In this document: piece by piece, positions 7,585 to 17,372 of the stretch
Numbering within the stretch: the first letter of the stretch is position 1
How the letters are laid out: the number at the start of each line of letters is the position of its first letter
Source of the DNA: Aestuariivivens insulae
GTDB taxonomy: Bacteria > Bacteroidota > Bacteroidia > Flavobacteriales > Flavobacteriaceae
Direction: 5' to 3'
Assembly: GCF_022662195.1 (NCBI RefSeq)
Contig: NZ_JAKMCS010000004.1
Span: 278,134 to 342,133, forward strand
DNA: 64,000 nt
Notes under the pieces: model-generated
What the model was told of the DNA's origin: nothing
What the model saw: only the letters and a program-made list of their open reading frames with translations
Databases searched by the model: none
Position numbers and translations under genes: made by a program

Positions 7585-8577
7585 TTATTTTGCAATAGCA
7601 GGTTCAACCCATTTAAACTGATAGGAGTTTTCAGGAATTTTAATTCTATCTGCTAAACGGTACATTCTGTTAGGAAGCGCCATTAAGTAGTCTCTTGCTT
7701 TTTCGGCTTCGTCGTTTAGGTTGGTAATTTTATCAATTTCCCAACGGTTAATTAACTTTTGCAAAATGTCTACATAATCTTTAGAGGTGTAAACCCCAAT
7801 ACGCTGAGCTGTATTTGAAAACTCTTCGAAGGCTGTGCTTATTTTTCCTCCAGATTCCCTTAAAAAATGAGCAGGCATCGTAATTTTCTGCTTCATCATA
7901 TCATGAAATGCCATCATCATTTGGCTAGGATCTACTTTAAAAATACGTTCTACAAACTCTGAATAGGCATTATGGTGGCGCATTTCGTCTCCAGAAATAA
8001 TTTGGCACATTTTCCCTAACTGTTTGTTGCCATTTTTCTTGGCGAGTTTAGCAACACGGTTATGCGAAATATAAGTGGCCAATTCTTGAAAACTGGTATA
8101 GACAAAGTTTTTATAGGGATCTCTATCGGTGCCAATATCAAATCCATCAGAAATTAGGTATTGCGTGGTTTTTTCTATTTCACGCATATTAACGCGTCCC
8201 GATAGGTAAAGGTATTTATTGAGCACATCGCCATGACGGTTTTCTTCCCCTGTCCAATGTTTTACCCATTTAGACCATGCATTTTTGCTATCTACTTGGT
8301 CAACACCTTCAACTTCCATAAGCCAAGACTCATAGGTTGGTAAGGCTTCTTCGGTAATCATATCGCCAACCAAAACCACCCAAAAGTCATAGGGCAATTC
8401 TTTAGAGAGCTCTCTAATTTCTTTTACTTCTTCAAAGAAAGAATCGCTTTCAGAATTAGGCAAAAAATCGGTAGGTTGCCATATTTGTTCTATGGGTATT
8501 AAGTACTTTTTTATTAAAGCTTCTACGTCTTTTTCCAAAAACTGCATTACTTCCAATCTCACATTCTTTAACGACAT
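7585..8577 (-). CDS. Acyl-ACP desaturase (ferritin-like diiron)
   Basis: 330 residues of the soluble stearoyl-ACP Delta9 desaturase family, which introduces a cis double bond into acyl-ACP using O2. Two diiron motifs are present: 'EENRHGD' and 'DEMRHHN' (ExxRH / DExRH). A Trp-rich N-terminal region and 'TSFQELATYISHNR' also fit. It lies nine bases after plsC, a context that supports membrane-lipid synthesis or adjustment of unsaturation. Confidence 0.93.
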   Translation of the reverse strand: MSLKNVRLEVMQFLEKDVEALIKKYLIPIEQIWQPTDFLPNSESDSFFEEVKEIRELSKELPYDFWVVLVGDMITEEALPTYESWLMEVEGVDQVDSKNAWSKWVKHWTGEENRHGDVLNKYLYLSGRVNMREIEKTTQYLISDGFDIGTDRDPYKNFVYTSFQELATYISHNRVAKLAKKNGNKQLGKMCQIISGDEMRHHNAYSEFVERIFKVDPSQMMMAFHDMMKQKITMPAHFLRESGGKISTAFEEFSNTAQRIGVYTSKDYVDILQKLINRWEIDKITNLNDEAEKARDYLMALPNRMYRLADRIKIPENSYQFKWVEPAIAK

Positions 8578-8586
8578 ATAAGTATT

Positions 8587-9324
8587 TTAAGGGTGTATAT
8601 CTTTTTTAATGGTGGTCTCTATAGTTTCTAAGAGATCCTTTTTATTGGCAAAGGTAGCCAATTCTAATGGTTTATGTACGGTAAAGGTGATATGAGTTCC
8701 AAGTCCCATAGGGAATTTACCGTATTGTAGCATTTTCCATGAGTTGTTTATTGAAATGGGAACTATTAAGGCCGATGGGATTTTTTTAAACAGCATTTCC
8801 AGGCCTTTGGTTTGGAAGGGTTTGGGGACGCCGTTTTTACTTCGGGTGCCTTCTGGAAAAATAACGGCCGCTCGGTTGTTGGCTTCAATGTACTCTCCAA
8901 ATTTCATAATAGCTGGTAAGGACTGTCGTGGATTTTTTCTGTCGATTAAAACCGAACCTCCATGACGCAAGTTGTAGGATACACTGGGGATGCCTTTGCC
9001 CAACTCCATTTTACTAATGAATTTGGCGTGGTGTTTACGCATATACCACATAATAGGAGAAATGTCGTATAAACTCTGGTGATTGGCTACGATTATAAGG
9101 GGCTTCTCTGTACTTATATGGTGCGGATTGTTAAAGGTGAATCGGGTGCCTAAAACATGGGTGCATTTTAACAGACAAAACTGTAAAATGTCAACACTTA
9201 CTTTATGGGCCTGATAACCTAAGACGTTAAAACAAAACCATTGTATGGGATGAAAAATAACAAGCGTTAATCCGAATAACAGATAATAAATACAGGTTAA
9301 TGGGTATGACAAGACTTTTAGCAT
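8587..9324 (-). CDS. plsC: 1-acyl-sn-glycerol-3-phosphate acyltransferase
   Basis: 245 residues with an N-terminal membrane segment ('LTCIYYLLFGLTLVIFHPI'), the acyltransferase catalytic motif NHxxxxD in 'VANHQSLYDISP', and the substrate motif 'FPEGTRS'. It converts lysophosphatidate to phosphatidate at the inner membrane. First gene of a tight operon with the acyl-ACP desaturase and HD protein, so acyl supply and acyl transfer are co-expressed. Confidence 0.92.
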   Translation of the reverse strand: MLKVLSYPLTCIYYLLFGLTLVIFHPIQWFCFNVLGYQAHKVSVDILQFCLLKCTHVLGTRFTFNNPHHISTEKPLIIVANHQSLYDISPIMWYMRKHHAKFISKMELGKGIPSVSYNLRHGGSVLIDRKNPRQSLPAIMKFGEYIEANNRAAVIFPEGTRSKNGVPKPFQTKGLEMLFKKIPSALIVPISINNSWKMLQYGKFPMGLGTHITFTVHKPLELATFANKKDLLETIETTIKKDIHP

Positions 9325-9349
9325 GCCCCAAAAATAAATAAACTAGGAG

Positions 9350-9745
9350 TTAGAACACAGCAACACAGCTGTTATTTTCACATTTAATGTCTATTGGTTT
9401 GGCAGCCAATGAGCAATCGGAAACAATGCCCCATTTTTGGTTATACTTATGTTCCTGAGCATTATAATCTTGAACCTTTGATTCAAGTGCATTCACATCT
9501 ATTGAGGTGGAATAGATGAGGTAGCTCCAAGGGCCGCCACAAGGCTTACTACCAAAGGCGATAAATTTACATTCGGAGGTTTCGTTACAAATTGAGGTGC
9601 TTGCTAGGGCTTCAACTTCAGATTTAAAATCTTGTAATTGGGCAAGTTCCTGTTCTTGGGTTAATGGTGTGTCATCATCGCATTGAAAAGCGGTAAAACT
9701 TAAACAAATAAGGAGTAAAATAGCGGTAAAGAAAGACTTTTTCAT
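9350..9745 (-). CDS. Small exported (probable lipoprotein) cysteine-containing protein
   Basis: 131 residues. The N terminus 'MKKSFFTAILLLICLSFTAFQC' ends in Cys followed by 'DDD', a plausible though loose lipobox with an acidic patch often seen in Bacteroidota lipoproteins. Six further cysteines ('SICNETSECKF', 'KPCGG', 'SDCS', 'KCENNSC') suggest a disulfide-stabilised periplasmic domain. It lies 25 bases upstream of plsC on the same strand. No function can be assigned. Confidence 0.75.
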   Translation of the reverse strand: MKKSFFTAILLLICLSFTAFQCDDDTPLTQEQELAQLQDFKSEVEALASTSICNETSECKFIAFGSKPCGGPWSYLIYSTSIDVNALESKVQDYNAQEHKYNQKWGIVSDCSLAAKPIDIKCENNSCVAVF

Positions 9746-9802
9746 AGCGCTTTTTTACCTAATAGATGTTCAAATAATTAAAAGGTTGCGTGGGGACATA
9801 AA

Positions 9803-9844
9803 AAACCACGATTTCCTTCTATTTATAAAGAACAAACGTGGTTT
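9803..9844 (-). terminator. Hairpin downstream of the bacilliredoxin gene
   Basis: Inverted repeat AAACCACG (9803-9810) / CGTGGTTT (9837-9844) with a 26-base loop; the arm is followed by an A-run that reads as T-run on the minus strand. Loop length makes it a moderate rather than strong terminator call. Confidence 0.5.
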
Positions 9845-9901
9845 AATTTTATCAATTGGGTATCCCCTTTCTCTTTGGAGATGGGATAGCGAAAGAGGCT
9901 T

Positions 9902-10312
9902 CTAACAATGTTCGTTATAAGCATCCATTAAATTTTCGGCAATAAGCTCTGCTGGGCGCCCTTCAATGTGATGTCGCTCTAGCATATGTACCAATTCGCC
10001 ATCTTTAAATAAGGCCATACTTGGCGAGCTTGGAGGAAAGGGGATCATATACTCCCTTGCTTTCTCAACCGCTTCTCTATCAACACCGGCAAAAACCGTA
10101 ACAATATGGTCTGGGCGTTTGGCATTCTGCAAGCTTAATCTAGCGCCAGGGCGTGCATTGGCAGCGGCACAACCACAAACCGAGTTTACGACAACTAATG
10201 TGGTACCTGTTTTTGCTAAAGCAGCATCTACTTGATCTGCTGTTTGTAATTCTTCAAATCCAACACTGGTTAAATCCTCGCGCATTGGTTTCACTAATTC
10301 TGCTGGGTACAT
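9902..10312 (-). CDS. BrxA/BrxB family bacilliredoxin
   Basis: 136 residues with the redox motif CGC in 'VVVNSVCGCAAANARPGA', the hallmark of the YphP/YqiW (DUF1094) family, plus conserved 'PPSSPSMALFKDGELVHMLERHHIEGRPA'. In Firmicutes these proteins remove bacillithiol from oxidised protein thiols, and Bacteroidota carry orthologs. Cytoplasmic, single-gene unit, transcribed away from the TerB-DnaJ gene. Confidence 0.93.
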   Translation of the reverse strand: MYPAELVKPMREDLTSVGFEELQTADQVDAALAKTGTTLVVVNSVCGCAAANARPGARLSLQNAKRPDHIVTVFAGVDREAVEKAREYMIPFPPSSPSMALFKDGELVHMLERHHIEGRPAELIAENLMDAYNEHC

Positions 10313-10430
10313 ATTTTTAAATTTTAATAATTAACGTTTTAGGACTGCAAAGATACCAATTGTGTAACAAAAACACGAGGTAATCAACTAACTAATATTA
10401 TATTTACCGATAAATAAAATTGATGATTAC

Positions 10431-11174
10431 ATGAGTTTTTCAAAATGGATAGGAGCAGCTTTGGGGTGGTCTTTTGGAGGCCCTATTGGGGCTATTATAG
10501 GGCTGGCCGTTGGTGGTATGGTAGATTCTATAGGTAAGGATGCCAGCTATAAATATGAGCCACAACAACCCTATCGACGACAACCTGTTACACAGCCAGG
10601 CGATTTCGAAGTAAGTTTACTCATTTTAGCCTCCATAGTCATTAAGGCCGATGGCAAACAGGACCAACGCGAATTGGATTTTGTGCGCCAACAGTTCGTT
10701 GGCATGTATGGTAAAGAGCGTGCCAACCATGCATTTCGTTTGTTTAAGGAAATAAATAAGCAAAAAAATATTTCTACCAGGCAAGTCTGTTTGCAAATTA
10801 GGCAGATGATGCAGCACCCATCGCGATTACAACTTATTCATTTTTTATTTGGCATAGCCAAAGCCGATGGTATGGTTACCCAAGACGAAGAGCAACAAAT
10901 CCATATCATGGCAGGTTATTTGGGTATTAGCACGGCAGATTACGAAAGTATTAAGGCCATGTTTTATAACAGTAGCGACAATGCCTATAAGATTTTGGAA
11001 GTTGAAAAAACGGCTACTGACGACGCTATTAAAAAGGCCTATCGTAAAATGGCCAAAAAATACCACCCCGATAAGGTTATTCACCTTGGGGAAGAACACC
11101 GCAACGGGGCCGAAGAAAAATTTAGACAAGTACAAGCGGCTTACGAGCAATTGCAGAAGGAGCGAGGGTTTTAG
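10431..11174 (+). CDS. TerB-J-domain co-chaperone (DjlA-like)
   Basis: 247 residues. An N-terminal glycine-rich hydrophobic segment ('[23 protein letters not shown]') is likely membrane-associated. A central TerB-like helical domain spans about 60-170 ('[21 protein letters not shown]', '[17 protein letters not shown]'). A C-terminal J domain at about 180-245 carries HPD in 'KKYHPDKV'. The arrangement matches DjlA-type DnaK co-chaperones. It stands alone between divergent bacilliredoxin and a terminator. Confidence 0.9.
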   Translation: MSFSKWIGAALGWSFGGPIGAIIGLAVGGMVDSIGKDASYKYEPQQPYRRQPVTQPGDFEVSLLILASIVIKADGKQDQRELDFVRQQFVGMYGKERANHAFRLFKEINKQKNISTRQVCLQIRQMMQHPSRLQLIHFLFGIAKADGMVTQDEEQQIHIMAGYLGISTADYESIKAMFYNSSDNAYKILEVEKTATDDAIKKAYRKMAKKYHPDKVIHLGEEHRNGAEEKFRQVQAAYEQLQKERGF

Positions 11175-11198
11175 AATTTTTAACTTGAAGAAAAAAAT

Positions 11199-11235
11199 AA
11201 AGCCCAACTAATCTTTAACTGATTAGTTGGGCTTT
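11199..11235. terminator. Strong bidirectional terminator
   Basis: Perfect 15-bp inverted repeat AAAGCCCAACTAATC/GATTAGTTGGGCTTT with a 7-base loop, between the convergent DjlA-like gene and the small secreted-protein gene; an A run precedes it and a T-rich stretch follows. Confidence 0.88.
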
Positions 11236-11258
11236 AGTATTTTTAAGTATAAGAAAGG

Positions 11259-11498
11259 TTATTTACTTATATAAATTCTTGTTTCCTCTCCCTTATCAAA
11301 AATCATTACGATTTCATGTTTTGTGTTAAGATATACAGATTTTAACTCCCAACCTTCAGCCTTAGAGGTTTCTATTAAGCATTTACGAACATCTGGGTTG
11401 AATAGGTTTAACTTGGTGTTTAGGGTCATGTCGTCTGCTTTTACATTAAAAGACAATAAAAGCAAAACTGTAGCGAATAATAATTGTAACTTTTTCAT
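11259..11498 (-). CDS. Small exported protein, unknown function
   Basis: 79 residues: signal peptide 'MKKLQLLFATVLLLLSFNVKA' followed by a 58-residue mature part with one Cys. Short alternating hydrophobic strands ('LKSVYLNTKHEIVMIFD', 'ETRIYISK') suggest a small beta fold. Flanked by terminators on both sides, so it is a monocistronic unit. No family recognised. Confidence 0.7.
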   Translation of the reverse strand: MKKLQLLFATVLLLLSFNVKADDMTLNTKLNLFNPDVRKCLIETSKAEGWELKSVYLNTKHEIVMIFDKGEETRIYISK

Positions 11499-11620
11499 AA
11501 CGATTTGGGTTTTAGTGAATTATTACAATACAAGATTATAGCATACCATTTTAATTGCTAAAAAAAATGGTTGATTTTCAGTTTTTTACCGTTCATTCAA
11601 CGATTACTCCGTGAAGTGTT

Positions 11621-11652
11621 TATTTTTTCGGATGAAATAACCCGAAAAAATA
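11621..11652 (-). terminator. Hairpin terminator after the LD-carboxypeptidase gene
   Basis: Perfect 11-bp inverted repeat TATTTTTTCGG/CCGAAAAAATA with a 10-base loop, about 75 bp beyond the ldcA stop on the minus strand. Confidence 0.65.
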
Positions 11653-11727
11653 AGTTGTATATGGTTGGTTTTTAGAGGATTTGCTTCAAAAAAAAGATGC
11701 TGTTGTAAGATTCCAAATCAATGATTT

Positions 11728-12747
11728 TTATTCTTCAAAGACTACTGTAGATTGCTCTTTGTTTACTGTTAACTTAATGGGTTTTCCCAAAATTAAGGCC
11801 CGATTGTCTTTTTCATGACCTGCCGGCATGTTAAAGGCTATGGGAAAATCGTAATCGGCTAAAGCATCTAAGATAAGTTGCTCAATAGAGGTGCCCCAAA
11901 GGGTTGTGTTTTTTCTAAGCTTGGTCATGTCACCAACAATTAGGCCTTTGCAATTATCAAAATAACCCGCTCGTTTTAAGCTTTGCAACATACGGTCTAT
12001 ATGGTATTTATATTCGCCTATTTCCTCAATAAATAGAATCTTTCCAGAAGTATCTATACTGGTTTTAGAACCCAGCATGGTATGCAACATGGTTAGATTG
12101 CCACCAACCAACTGGCCAGAAGCTTGCCCAGTTCTGTTGTATTTCGATCCTTTTAAGGTATAGTGCAATGCATTTCCAAAAAGGGCTTCTTTAAACGTAG
12201 CGATAGTTTCTTCAATTGTACTCAAATCGTCCGGTATGCTAGTGCACATCATGGCGTGGATGCTTTCAATACCTTCGTTATGGATTTGATTATGGAGCGC
12301 AGTGATATCGGAATAACCAATAACCCATTTAGGGTTTGCTTTAAACTTCGTCCAATTGAGCTTATCTAAAACCCTAACGGTACCATAGCCACCTCGAGCG
12401 CACCAAATGGCTTTAATTTTAGGATCGTCCAAGGCTTTTTGCAAGTCTTCACAACGTTCGTCATCGGTGCCAGCGAAATGGTTGGCTTGGTTGAACACGT
12501 GTTTCCCAACTGTGGCATGGAGCCCCCAACTTTTTAGTAATGCTTTAGCTTGATCGATTTCTTGGGTTCTATTATTGAGGATCCCTGAAGGCGCTACAAT
12601 AGCAACCGTATCGCCTGCTTTTAAATATGGTGGTTGTATCAAAGTGGTTACGTGTTTTGTTGATGCTGTATTTTGTGCTGCAATCGGTTTTATTCCGAAG
12701 AAAAAAACAGCACAAATTAAACTAATGCTCAGTAGGTTTTTAGACAT
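11728..12747 (-). CDS. ldcA: LD-carboxypeptidase (peptidase S66), exported
   Basis: 339 residues from the internal ATG at 12747 ('MSKNLLSISLICAVFF'), preferred because it begins a normal signal peptide ending near 'PIAAQ'; an ATG 15 bases earlier is possible. S66 features are the nucleophile Ser in 'WVIGYSDITALH', 'ARGGYGTVRVLD', 'FIEEIGEYKYHIDRML' with the catalytic Glu, and 'MPAGHEKDNRALILG' with the His. The family cuts the L,D bond of murein tetrapeptides in recycling. Export to the periplasm rather than the cytoplasm is suggested by the signal peptide. Confidence 0.88.
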   Translation of the reverse strand: MSKNLLSISLICAVFFFGIKPIAAQNTASTKHVTTLIQPPYLKAGDTVAIVAPSGILNNRTQEIDQAKALLKSWGLHATVGKHVFNQANHFAGTDDERCEDLQKALDDPKIKAIWCARGGYGTVRVLDKLNWTKFKANPKWVIGYSDITALHNQIHNEGIESIHAMMCTSIPDDLSTIEETIATFKEALFGNALHYTLKGSKYNRTGQASGQLVGGNLTMLHTMLGSKTSIDTSGKILFIEEIGEYKYHIDRMLQSLKRAGYFDNCKGLIVGDMTKLRKNTTLWGTSIEQLILDALADYDFPIAFNMPAGHEKDNRALILGKPIKLTVNKEQSTVVFEE

Positions 12748-12972
12748 ACTGTAAATGTACATTTTTTTTCACACGTTTAAATTTAATAATTATAAACCAT
12801 AGGTTAATTATGAAATTTAAACGAATGTAAACACTTCATTCTCGAATTTAAAATTTGTAAACACTCGTTTCTAAATCGCTGTTAAAATGTGTACTTTTAC
12901 GGCCTTAAACAAATTAAGTTAGACGTGTTTTGTTTCCTTGAGTACGCTAGACCTGACATAATAAATTAAAAA

Positions 12973-15081
12973 ATGAATAAACCAAAACGACCTGCCTCGC
13001 CGTCAGGCAGGTATACCATTACCACCGCATTACCATATACTAACGGTCCTATTCATATTGGGCATTTAGCAGGGGTATATGTGCCAGCCGATATTTATGC
13101 ACGCTATTTAAGGTTAACAGGACATGATGTCGCCTTTATTGGGGGTAGCGACGAGCACGGTGTGCCTATTACCATTAAGGCTAAAAAAGAAGGTGTATCG
13201 CCACAGGATATCGTTGATAAATACCATGCCATTATTAAAAAATCGTTTGAGGATTTTGGTATTACTTACGATAATTATTCTCGTACGTCGGCGCCTATTC
13301 ATCATAAAACAGCATCAGAATTTTTTAAAACCTTATATGATAAAGGCGAGTTTATTGAAGAAACTACAGAGCAACTTTACGACGAGCAGGCCAACCAGTT
13401 TTTAGCCGATAGGTTTGTAATTGGTACTTGCCCTAAATGTGGTAACGAAGAGAGCTATGGCGATCAGTGTGAAAATTGTGGAACAAGTCATAATGCTACC
13501 GATTTAATTAATCCTAAGTCGGCATTAACAGGTAATACACCAACTTTAAAGCAAACCAAACACTGGTTTCTGCCTTTAGATAAGCATGAGGATTTTTTGA
13601 AAGAATGGATTTTAGAAGGGCATAAAAAAGATTGGAAACCTAATGTGTACGGACAGGTAAAATCGTGGATTGACGATGGATTGCGTCCGCGTGCCGTAAC
13701 GCGCGATCTGGATTGGGGTATTCCTGTGCCAGTTGAAGGCGGAGAAGGCAAAGTGCTTTACGTATGGTTCGACGCTCCTATAGGTTATATTTCATCAACT
13801 ATTGAATGGGCCGAACGTGAAGGAAAAAATTGGGAGCCTTATTGGAAAGATGAAGAGACTAAGCTAGTGCATTTTATAGGAAAGGATAATATTGTATTTC
13901 ACTGTATTATTTTCCCAGCAATGTTAAAGGCTGAAGGTTCTTATATTTTACCCGATAATGTACCGGCCAATGAATTTTTAAACCTGGAAGGCAATAAACT
14001 ATCCACATCAAAAAACTGGGCGGTTTGGTTACCAGAATATTTAGAGGAGTTTCCAGGGCAGCAAGATGTGTTGCGTTACGCCTTAAACGCCAATGCGCCT
14101 GAAACCAAGGACAACGATTTTACGTGGAAAGATTTCCAGGCCAGAAACAATAACGAATTAGTGGCCATTTTTGGAAATTTTATAAACCGAGTGGTCGTAT
14201 TGACCAATAAATACTATAACGGTATTGTGCCAGAACCTTCTGAGTTTTCACAAGTAGATGAAGAGACATTGGCTGCAGTAAAAGCCTATCCTAATGTTAT
14301 AGCGAGCTCTATTGAGCGTTACCGATTTAGGGAAGCAGGGCAGGAATTGATGAATTTAGCCCGATTGGGAAATAAATATTTAGCCGATGAAGAGCCGTGG
14401 AAGGTAATTAAAGTAGATGAAGCCCGCACACAAACTATCATGTATGTTGCGCTTCAAATTGCTTCGGCGTTGGCAACCCTGTGCGAACCGTTTTTACCAT
14501 TTACTTCCGAAAAGTTAAAGAACATCCTTAATGTCAGTTCTAGTGATGTGACACAGGCGCATAGTATCGAGAACACTTGGAACGACATTTCAACAAAAGA
14601 AGTGTTGCTACCAGCAGGACACCAAATAGGAAAGGCAGAATTACTGTTCAGTAAAATAGAGGATGAAACCATCCAAAAACAGTTGGATAAGCTTGAAGCT
14701 AGTAAAAAGGCCAATGAGGCTGCCAATAAAACGGTAGAGCCACAAAAAGAGACTATCACTTTTGAGGACTTTACAAAACTGGATATTCGGGTAGGCACCA
14801 TTTTAGAGGCCGAAAAAATGCCAAAGACCAAAAAACTGCTTAAACTTAAAGTGGACACAGGTATTGATGTGCGTACTATTGTTTCTGGTATTGCAGAAAG
14901 TTTTACCGCCGAAGAAGTGGTGGGCAAACGCGTAACGGTTTTGGTAAACCTTGCACCAAGAGCTTTACGTGGCGTGGAAAGTCAGGGTATGATCTTAATG
15001 ACCGAAACGCCAGAAGGTAAGTTGGTTTTTGTAAATCCAGACAGTGGTAATGAGGTTGCCAATGGGTTGCCAATAAGTTAA
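12973..15081 (+). CDS. metG: Methionyl-tRNA synthetase with C-terminal tRNA-binding domain
   Basis: 702 residues, full length. Class I signatures are present: HIGH-like '[10 protein letters not shown]' and KMSKS-like '[10 protein letters not shown]'. The zinc knuckle has two CxxC pairs ('[18 protein letters not shown]'), and an EMAP/Trbp111-type domain occupies the last ~110 residues ('[18 protein letters not shown]'). Residues 7-13 (PASPSGR) are encoded by a 21-bp copy of the CCTGCC palindrome; removing it joins 'MNKPKR' to '[12 protein letters not shown]', the expected start of the catalytic fold. The insert therefore looks tolerated in a poorly conserved N-terminal tail. Confidence 0.97.
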   Translation: MNKPKRPASPSGRYTITTALPYTNGPIHIGHLAGVYVPADIYARYLRLTGHDVAFIGGSDEHGVPITIKAKKEGVSPQDIVDKYHAIIKKSFEDFGITYDNYSRTSAPIHHKTASEFFKTLYDKGEFIEETTEQLYDEQANQFLADRFVIGTCPKCGNEESYGDQCENCGTSHNATDLINPKSALTGNTPTLKQTKHWFLPLDKHEDFLKEWILEGHKKDWKPNVYGQVKSWIDDGLRPRAVTRDLDWGIPVPVEGGEGKVLYVWFDAPIGYISSTIEWAEREGKNWEPYWKDEETKLVHFIGKDNIVFHCIIFPAMLKAEGSYILPDNVPANEFLNLEGNKLSTSKNWAVWLPEYLEEFPGQQDVLRYALNANAPETKDNDFTWKDFQARNNNELVAIFGNFINRVVVLTNKYYNGIVPEPSEFSQVDEETLAAVKAYPNVIASSIERYRFREAGQELMNLARLGNKYLADEEPWKVIKVDEARTQTIMYVALQIASALATLCEPFLPFTSEKLKNILNVSSSDVTQAHSIENTWNDISTKEVLLPAGHQIGKAELLFSKIEDETIQKQLDKLEASKKANEAANKTVEPQKETITFEDFTKLDIRVGTILEAEKMPKTKKLLKLKVDTGIDVRTIVSGIAESFTAEEVVGKRVTVLVNLAPRALRGVESQGMILMTETPEGKLVFVNPDSGNEVANGLPIS
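12990..13012 (+). repeat. CCTGCC palindrome inserted in frame in metG
   Basis: ACCTGCCTCGCCGTCAGGCAGGT: arms ACCTGCCT/AGGCAGGT match the window's palindrome family, with a slightly diverged 7-base centre. The 21-bp core (12991-13011) adds exactly seven codons, P-A-S-P-S-G-R, so the metG frame survives. Confidence 0.88.
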
Positions 15082-15235
15082 TTCCTTGTTAAGATAATTT
15101 AATGGTTAAAAATTAAGGCCTTCATTATCAGCAGGGTGTATTCTTTTTCTATTTAAAGGAGTGGTTATCTTTTTAGTTAGACATCTAAAAGCATAGGTAA
15201 ATTCGTATATTTATTCAGTTTTAAATATATAACAT

Positions 15236-15706
15236 ATGAAACGAATTACTTTATTGCTTATTGCCATTACCGTGTTTTCCTGTGGTACATCAAAAACGGT
15301 AAGAGCGTCTAAAAAAGAGATTAAAGGAACATGGGTTTTAAACACTATAAAATATAGTGCTTTAGGAACTTTTAATGTGACCTTGTTAAATGATGCTTCA
15401 AAAGAATGCTTTGAAGGCAGTGTTTGGAGTTTTGTCCCTAATAATAATACGGGAACCTATGCCATTAGCAAATCCGATTGTTCTACAGGAATGCGTTATT
15501 TCAACTTTACCATTCAAGAAGTAGACGAGCAAACAGGACTTTATAATTTTCTGTTGAAGCCAACCAATGAAAAAAAGAAATCGGATACCAATCAAGGGTT
15601 CCGATTAAAACTAACGAACCTGTCTGCAACGACTATGCAGTGGCAGCAAACAGTTTACGTAGATGGAAAGCCATTTATTATTAATATGAATTTTGTTAAA
15701 CAATAA
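15236..15706 (+). CDS. Lipocalin-like lipoprotein
   Basis: 156 residues. Lipobox-like 'ITVFSCGTSK' ends the signal peptide. The body 'KEIKGTWVLNTIKYSALGTFNVTLLND' begins with the G-x-W motif of lipocalin-like domains common in Bacteroidota and continues with repeated beta strands. It is followed after three bases by an OmpA-family lipoprotein gene, a pairing that suggests a shared envelope role. Ligand unknown. Confidence 0.78.
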   Translation: MKRITLLLIAITVFSCGTSKTVRASKKEIKGTWVLNTIKYSALGTFNVTLLNDASKECFEGSVWSFVPNNNTGTYAISKSDCSTGMRYFNFTIQEVDEQTGLYNFLLKPTNEKKKSDTNQGFRLKLTNLSATTMQWQQTVYVDGKPFIINMNFVKQ

Positions 15707-15709
15707 GAT

Positions 15710-16414
15710 ATGAAAACATTTATAGAAAAGATAGGAATACTAATGTTAGTAGGTGTTTTAGCCATTGGTTTTACCAATTGCAAAGCGGTTCAAAATGCCA
15801 ATAACAAGCAAAAAGGCGCTGTTATAGGAGCTACAGGAGGTGCTATTTTAGGAGCCATTATTGGGAATAATGTTGGAAAAGGCGGCCATGGCGAGCTAGG
15901 CGCTGTTATAGGAGGTGTTATTGGAGGAGGAGCAGGTGTGCTTATTGGAAACAAAATGGACAAACAAGCCCAGAAAATTGAAGAGGAAATACCAGGAGCC
16001 CAAGTAGAGCGTGTCGATAATGGTATTGTGGTAACCTTCGATGAAAGTAGTGGCGTGTATTTCGATACAAACAAGTACAATATTAATGCAGGATCAGAAG
16101 AAACTTTAAATAAGCTTATAGGGGTATTTAGAGAATTCCCAGACACCAATATTCTAGTCGTTGGCCATACCGATAGTGTTGGAGACGCTAATTATAATAT
16201 GACGCTATCTAAAAACAGAGCGAATGCCGTAACCAATTACTTAACCGCAAACAGTGTTAGTATGAGTCGCGTTACTACCCATTGGTATGGTGAAGAGCAA
16301 CCCGTTGCAGATAATGCTACAGCAGAAGGGCGTGCAAAAAACAGACGTGTAAACATAGCCATTGTTCCAAATGAAAAAATGATTGAAGACGCAAAAAAAG
16401 AGGCCGGGCAGTAA
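15710..16414 (+). CDS. OmpA family lipoprotein with glycine-zipper region
   Basis: 234 residues: signal peptide with 'IGFTNCKAV' (lipobox Cys), a Gly-rich hydrophobic zipper at about 35-85 ('GAVIGATGGAILGAIIGNNVG'), then an OmpA C-terminal peptidoglycan-binding domain ('VYFDTNKYNIN', 'ILVVGHTDSVGDANYNMTLS', 'GRAKNRRVNIAI'). This organisation fits an outer-membrane lipoprotein tethered to murein. Second gene of a pair with the lipocalin-like lipoprotein; a hairpin terminator follows. Confidence 0.92.
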   Translation: MKTFIEKIGILMLVGVLAIGFTNCKAVQNANNKQKGAVIGATGGAILGAIIGNNVGKGGHGELGAVIGGVIGGGAGVLIGNKMDKQAQKIEEEIPGAQVERVDNGIVVTFDESSGVYFDTNKYNINAGSEETLNKLIGVFREFPDTNILVVGHTDSVGDANYNMTLSKNRANAVTNYLTANSVSMSRVTTHWYGEEQPVADNATAEGRAKNRRVNIAIVPNEKMIEDAKKEAGQ

Positions 16415-16435
16415 GTCTTCAATTAAAAGTTTATG

Positions 16436-16470
16436 AAAAGCTTGTTCCTTTATAAAGGGCAAGCTTTTTT
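16436..16470 (+). terminator. Hairpin terminator after the OmpA gene
   Basis: AAAAGCTTG ... CAAGCTTTTTT with an inner CCTTT/AAAGG stem and a T run, directly downstream of the OmpA-family stop. Confidence 0.82.
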
Positions 16471-16529
16471 ATTTGATATTGATTTATACAGCATTGTAAT
16501 GTTATTTCGATAGCATAGACTAAGGCTAC

Positions 16530-17372
16530 ATGCAAAAAACATTTACAGAGTTTTCAACCAATGCCATTTTAAAGATAGGAGACGAGTCTCTTTTAGAAGC
16601 TTATAAAACGGTTAAGCGCCCAGAATTATTTACCTTTATTAGGACCAAGGAGTTTGAAGCAAAATTGGTAATAGACGATGTGCCATATACTATTGCGCCT
16701 AATAGCATATTGGCCTTAACTTCAACGCAATATCTTCAATTTGTTTTAGGTAAGGACTTAGTGGTTTACCAATTCAACAGGGAGTTTTATTGTATAAAAG
16801 ACCACGACCATGAGGTAAGTTGTGCTGGACTGCTGTTTTTTGGGAATATACATGTACCGAATATAAGCCTAAGCACAGATGAAAATAAAAAACTGCACAT
16901 GCTACATGAGGTTTTTATTGATGAAATTGAAACCAAGGATACCATCCAGGCAGAAATGTTGCGTATGCTCATGGCACGTTTCATTATTATCTGTACGCGT
17001 TTGTTGAAAACCAAGAAAGGCTACTTAGAGAGATCTAAAAATGCTAAAGTGGATTTGTTGCGCGAATTTAATATGCTGGTAGATACCCATTTTAAAACAG
17101 AGCATAAAGTATCTTTTTATGCCGAAAAATTATTTAAGTCACCCAAAACCTTATCTAATAGTTTTGCCCAGCTAAATACAAGTCCTTTACAAATTATACA
17201 TGACCGTATAGTGCTGGAAGCAAAGCGGCAATTAATCTATACCGACAAATCGGCTAAGGAAATAGCGTATGATATTGGTTTCGAAGACGCTTCACATTTA
17301 AGCCGTTTATTTAAGAAACATACCAAAATCTCACCTTCAGACTTCAAAAAACAACTCCAAAAGGCTTCATAG
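16530..17372 (+). CDS. AraC family transcriptional regulator
   Basis: 280 residues. The N-terminal ~170 residues are an unassigned sensor domain ('FTFIRTKEFEAKLVIDDVPY'). The C-terminal HTH domain has 'VSFYAEKLFKSPKTLSNSFAQ' and 'SAKEIAYDIGFEDASHLSRLFKK'. Its stop codon abuts a 26-bp box that recurs before the next promoter, so it is the obvious candidate regulator of the small ORF and the CMD-cupredoxin genes downstream. That regulatory link is inferred from position and repeated sites. Confidence 0.9.
   Translation: MQKTFTEFSTNAILKIGDESLLEAYKTVKRPELFTFIRTKEFEAKLVIDDVPYTIAPNSILALTSTQYLQFVLGKDLVVYQFNREFYCIKDHDHEVSCAGLLFFGNIHVPNISLSTDENKKLHMLHEVFIDEIETKDTIQAEMLRMLMARFIIICTRLLKTKKGYLERSKNAKVDLLREFNMLVDTHFKTEHKVSFYAEKLFKSPKTLSNSFAQLNTSPLQIIHDRIVLEAKRQLIYTDKSAKEIAYDIGFEDASHLSRLFKKHTKISPSDFKKQLQKAS

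Noticed and set aside
12763..12972. T-box-like or other riboswitch before metG
   Set aside because: Only two direct repeats of TGTAAACACT and a weak -7 element are seen; no riboswitch core is recognisable.
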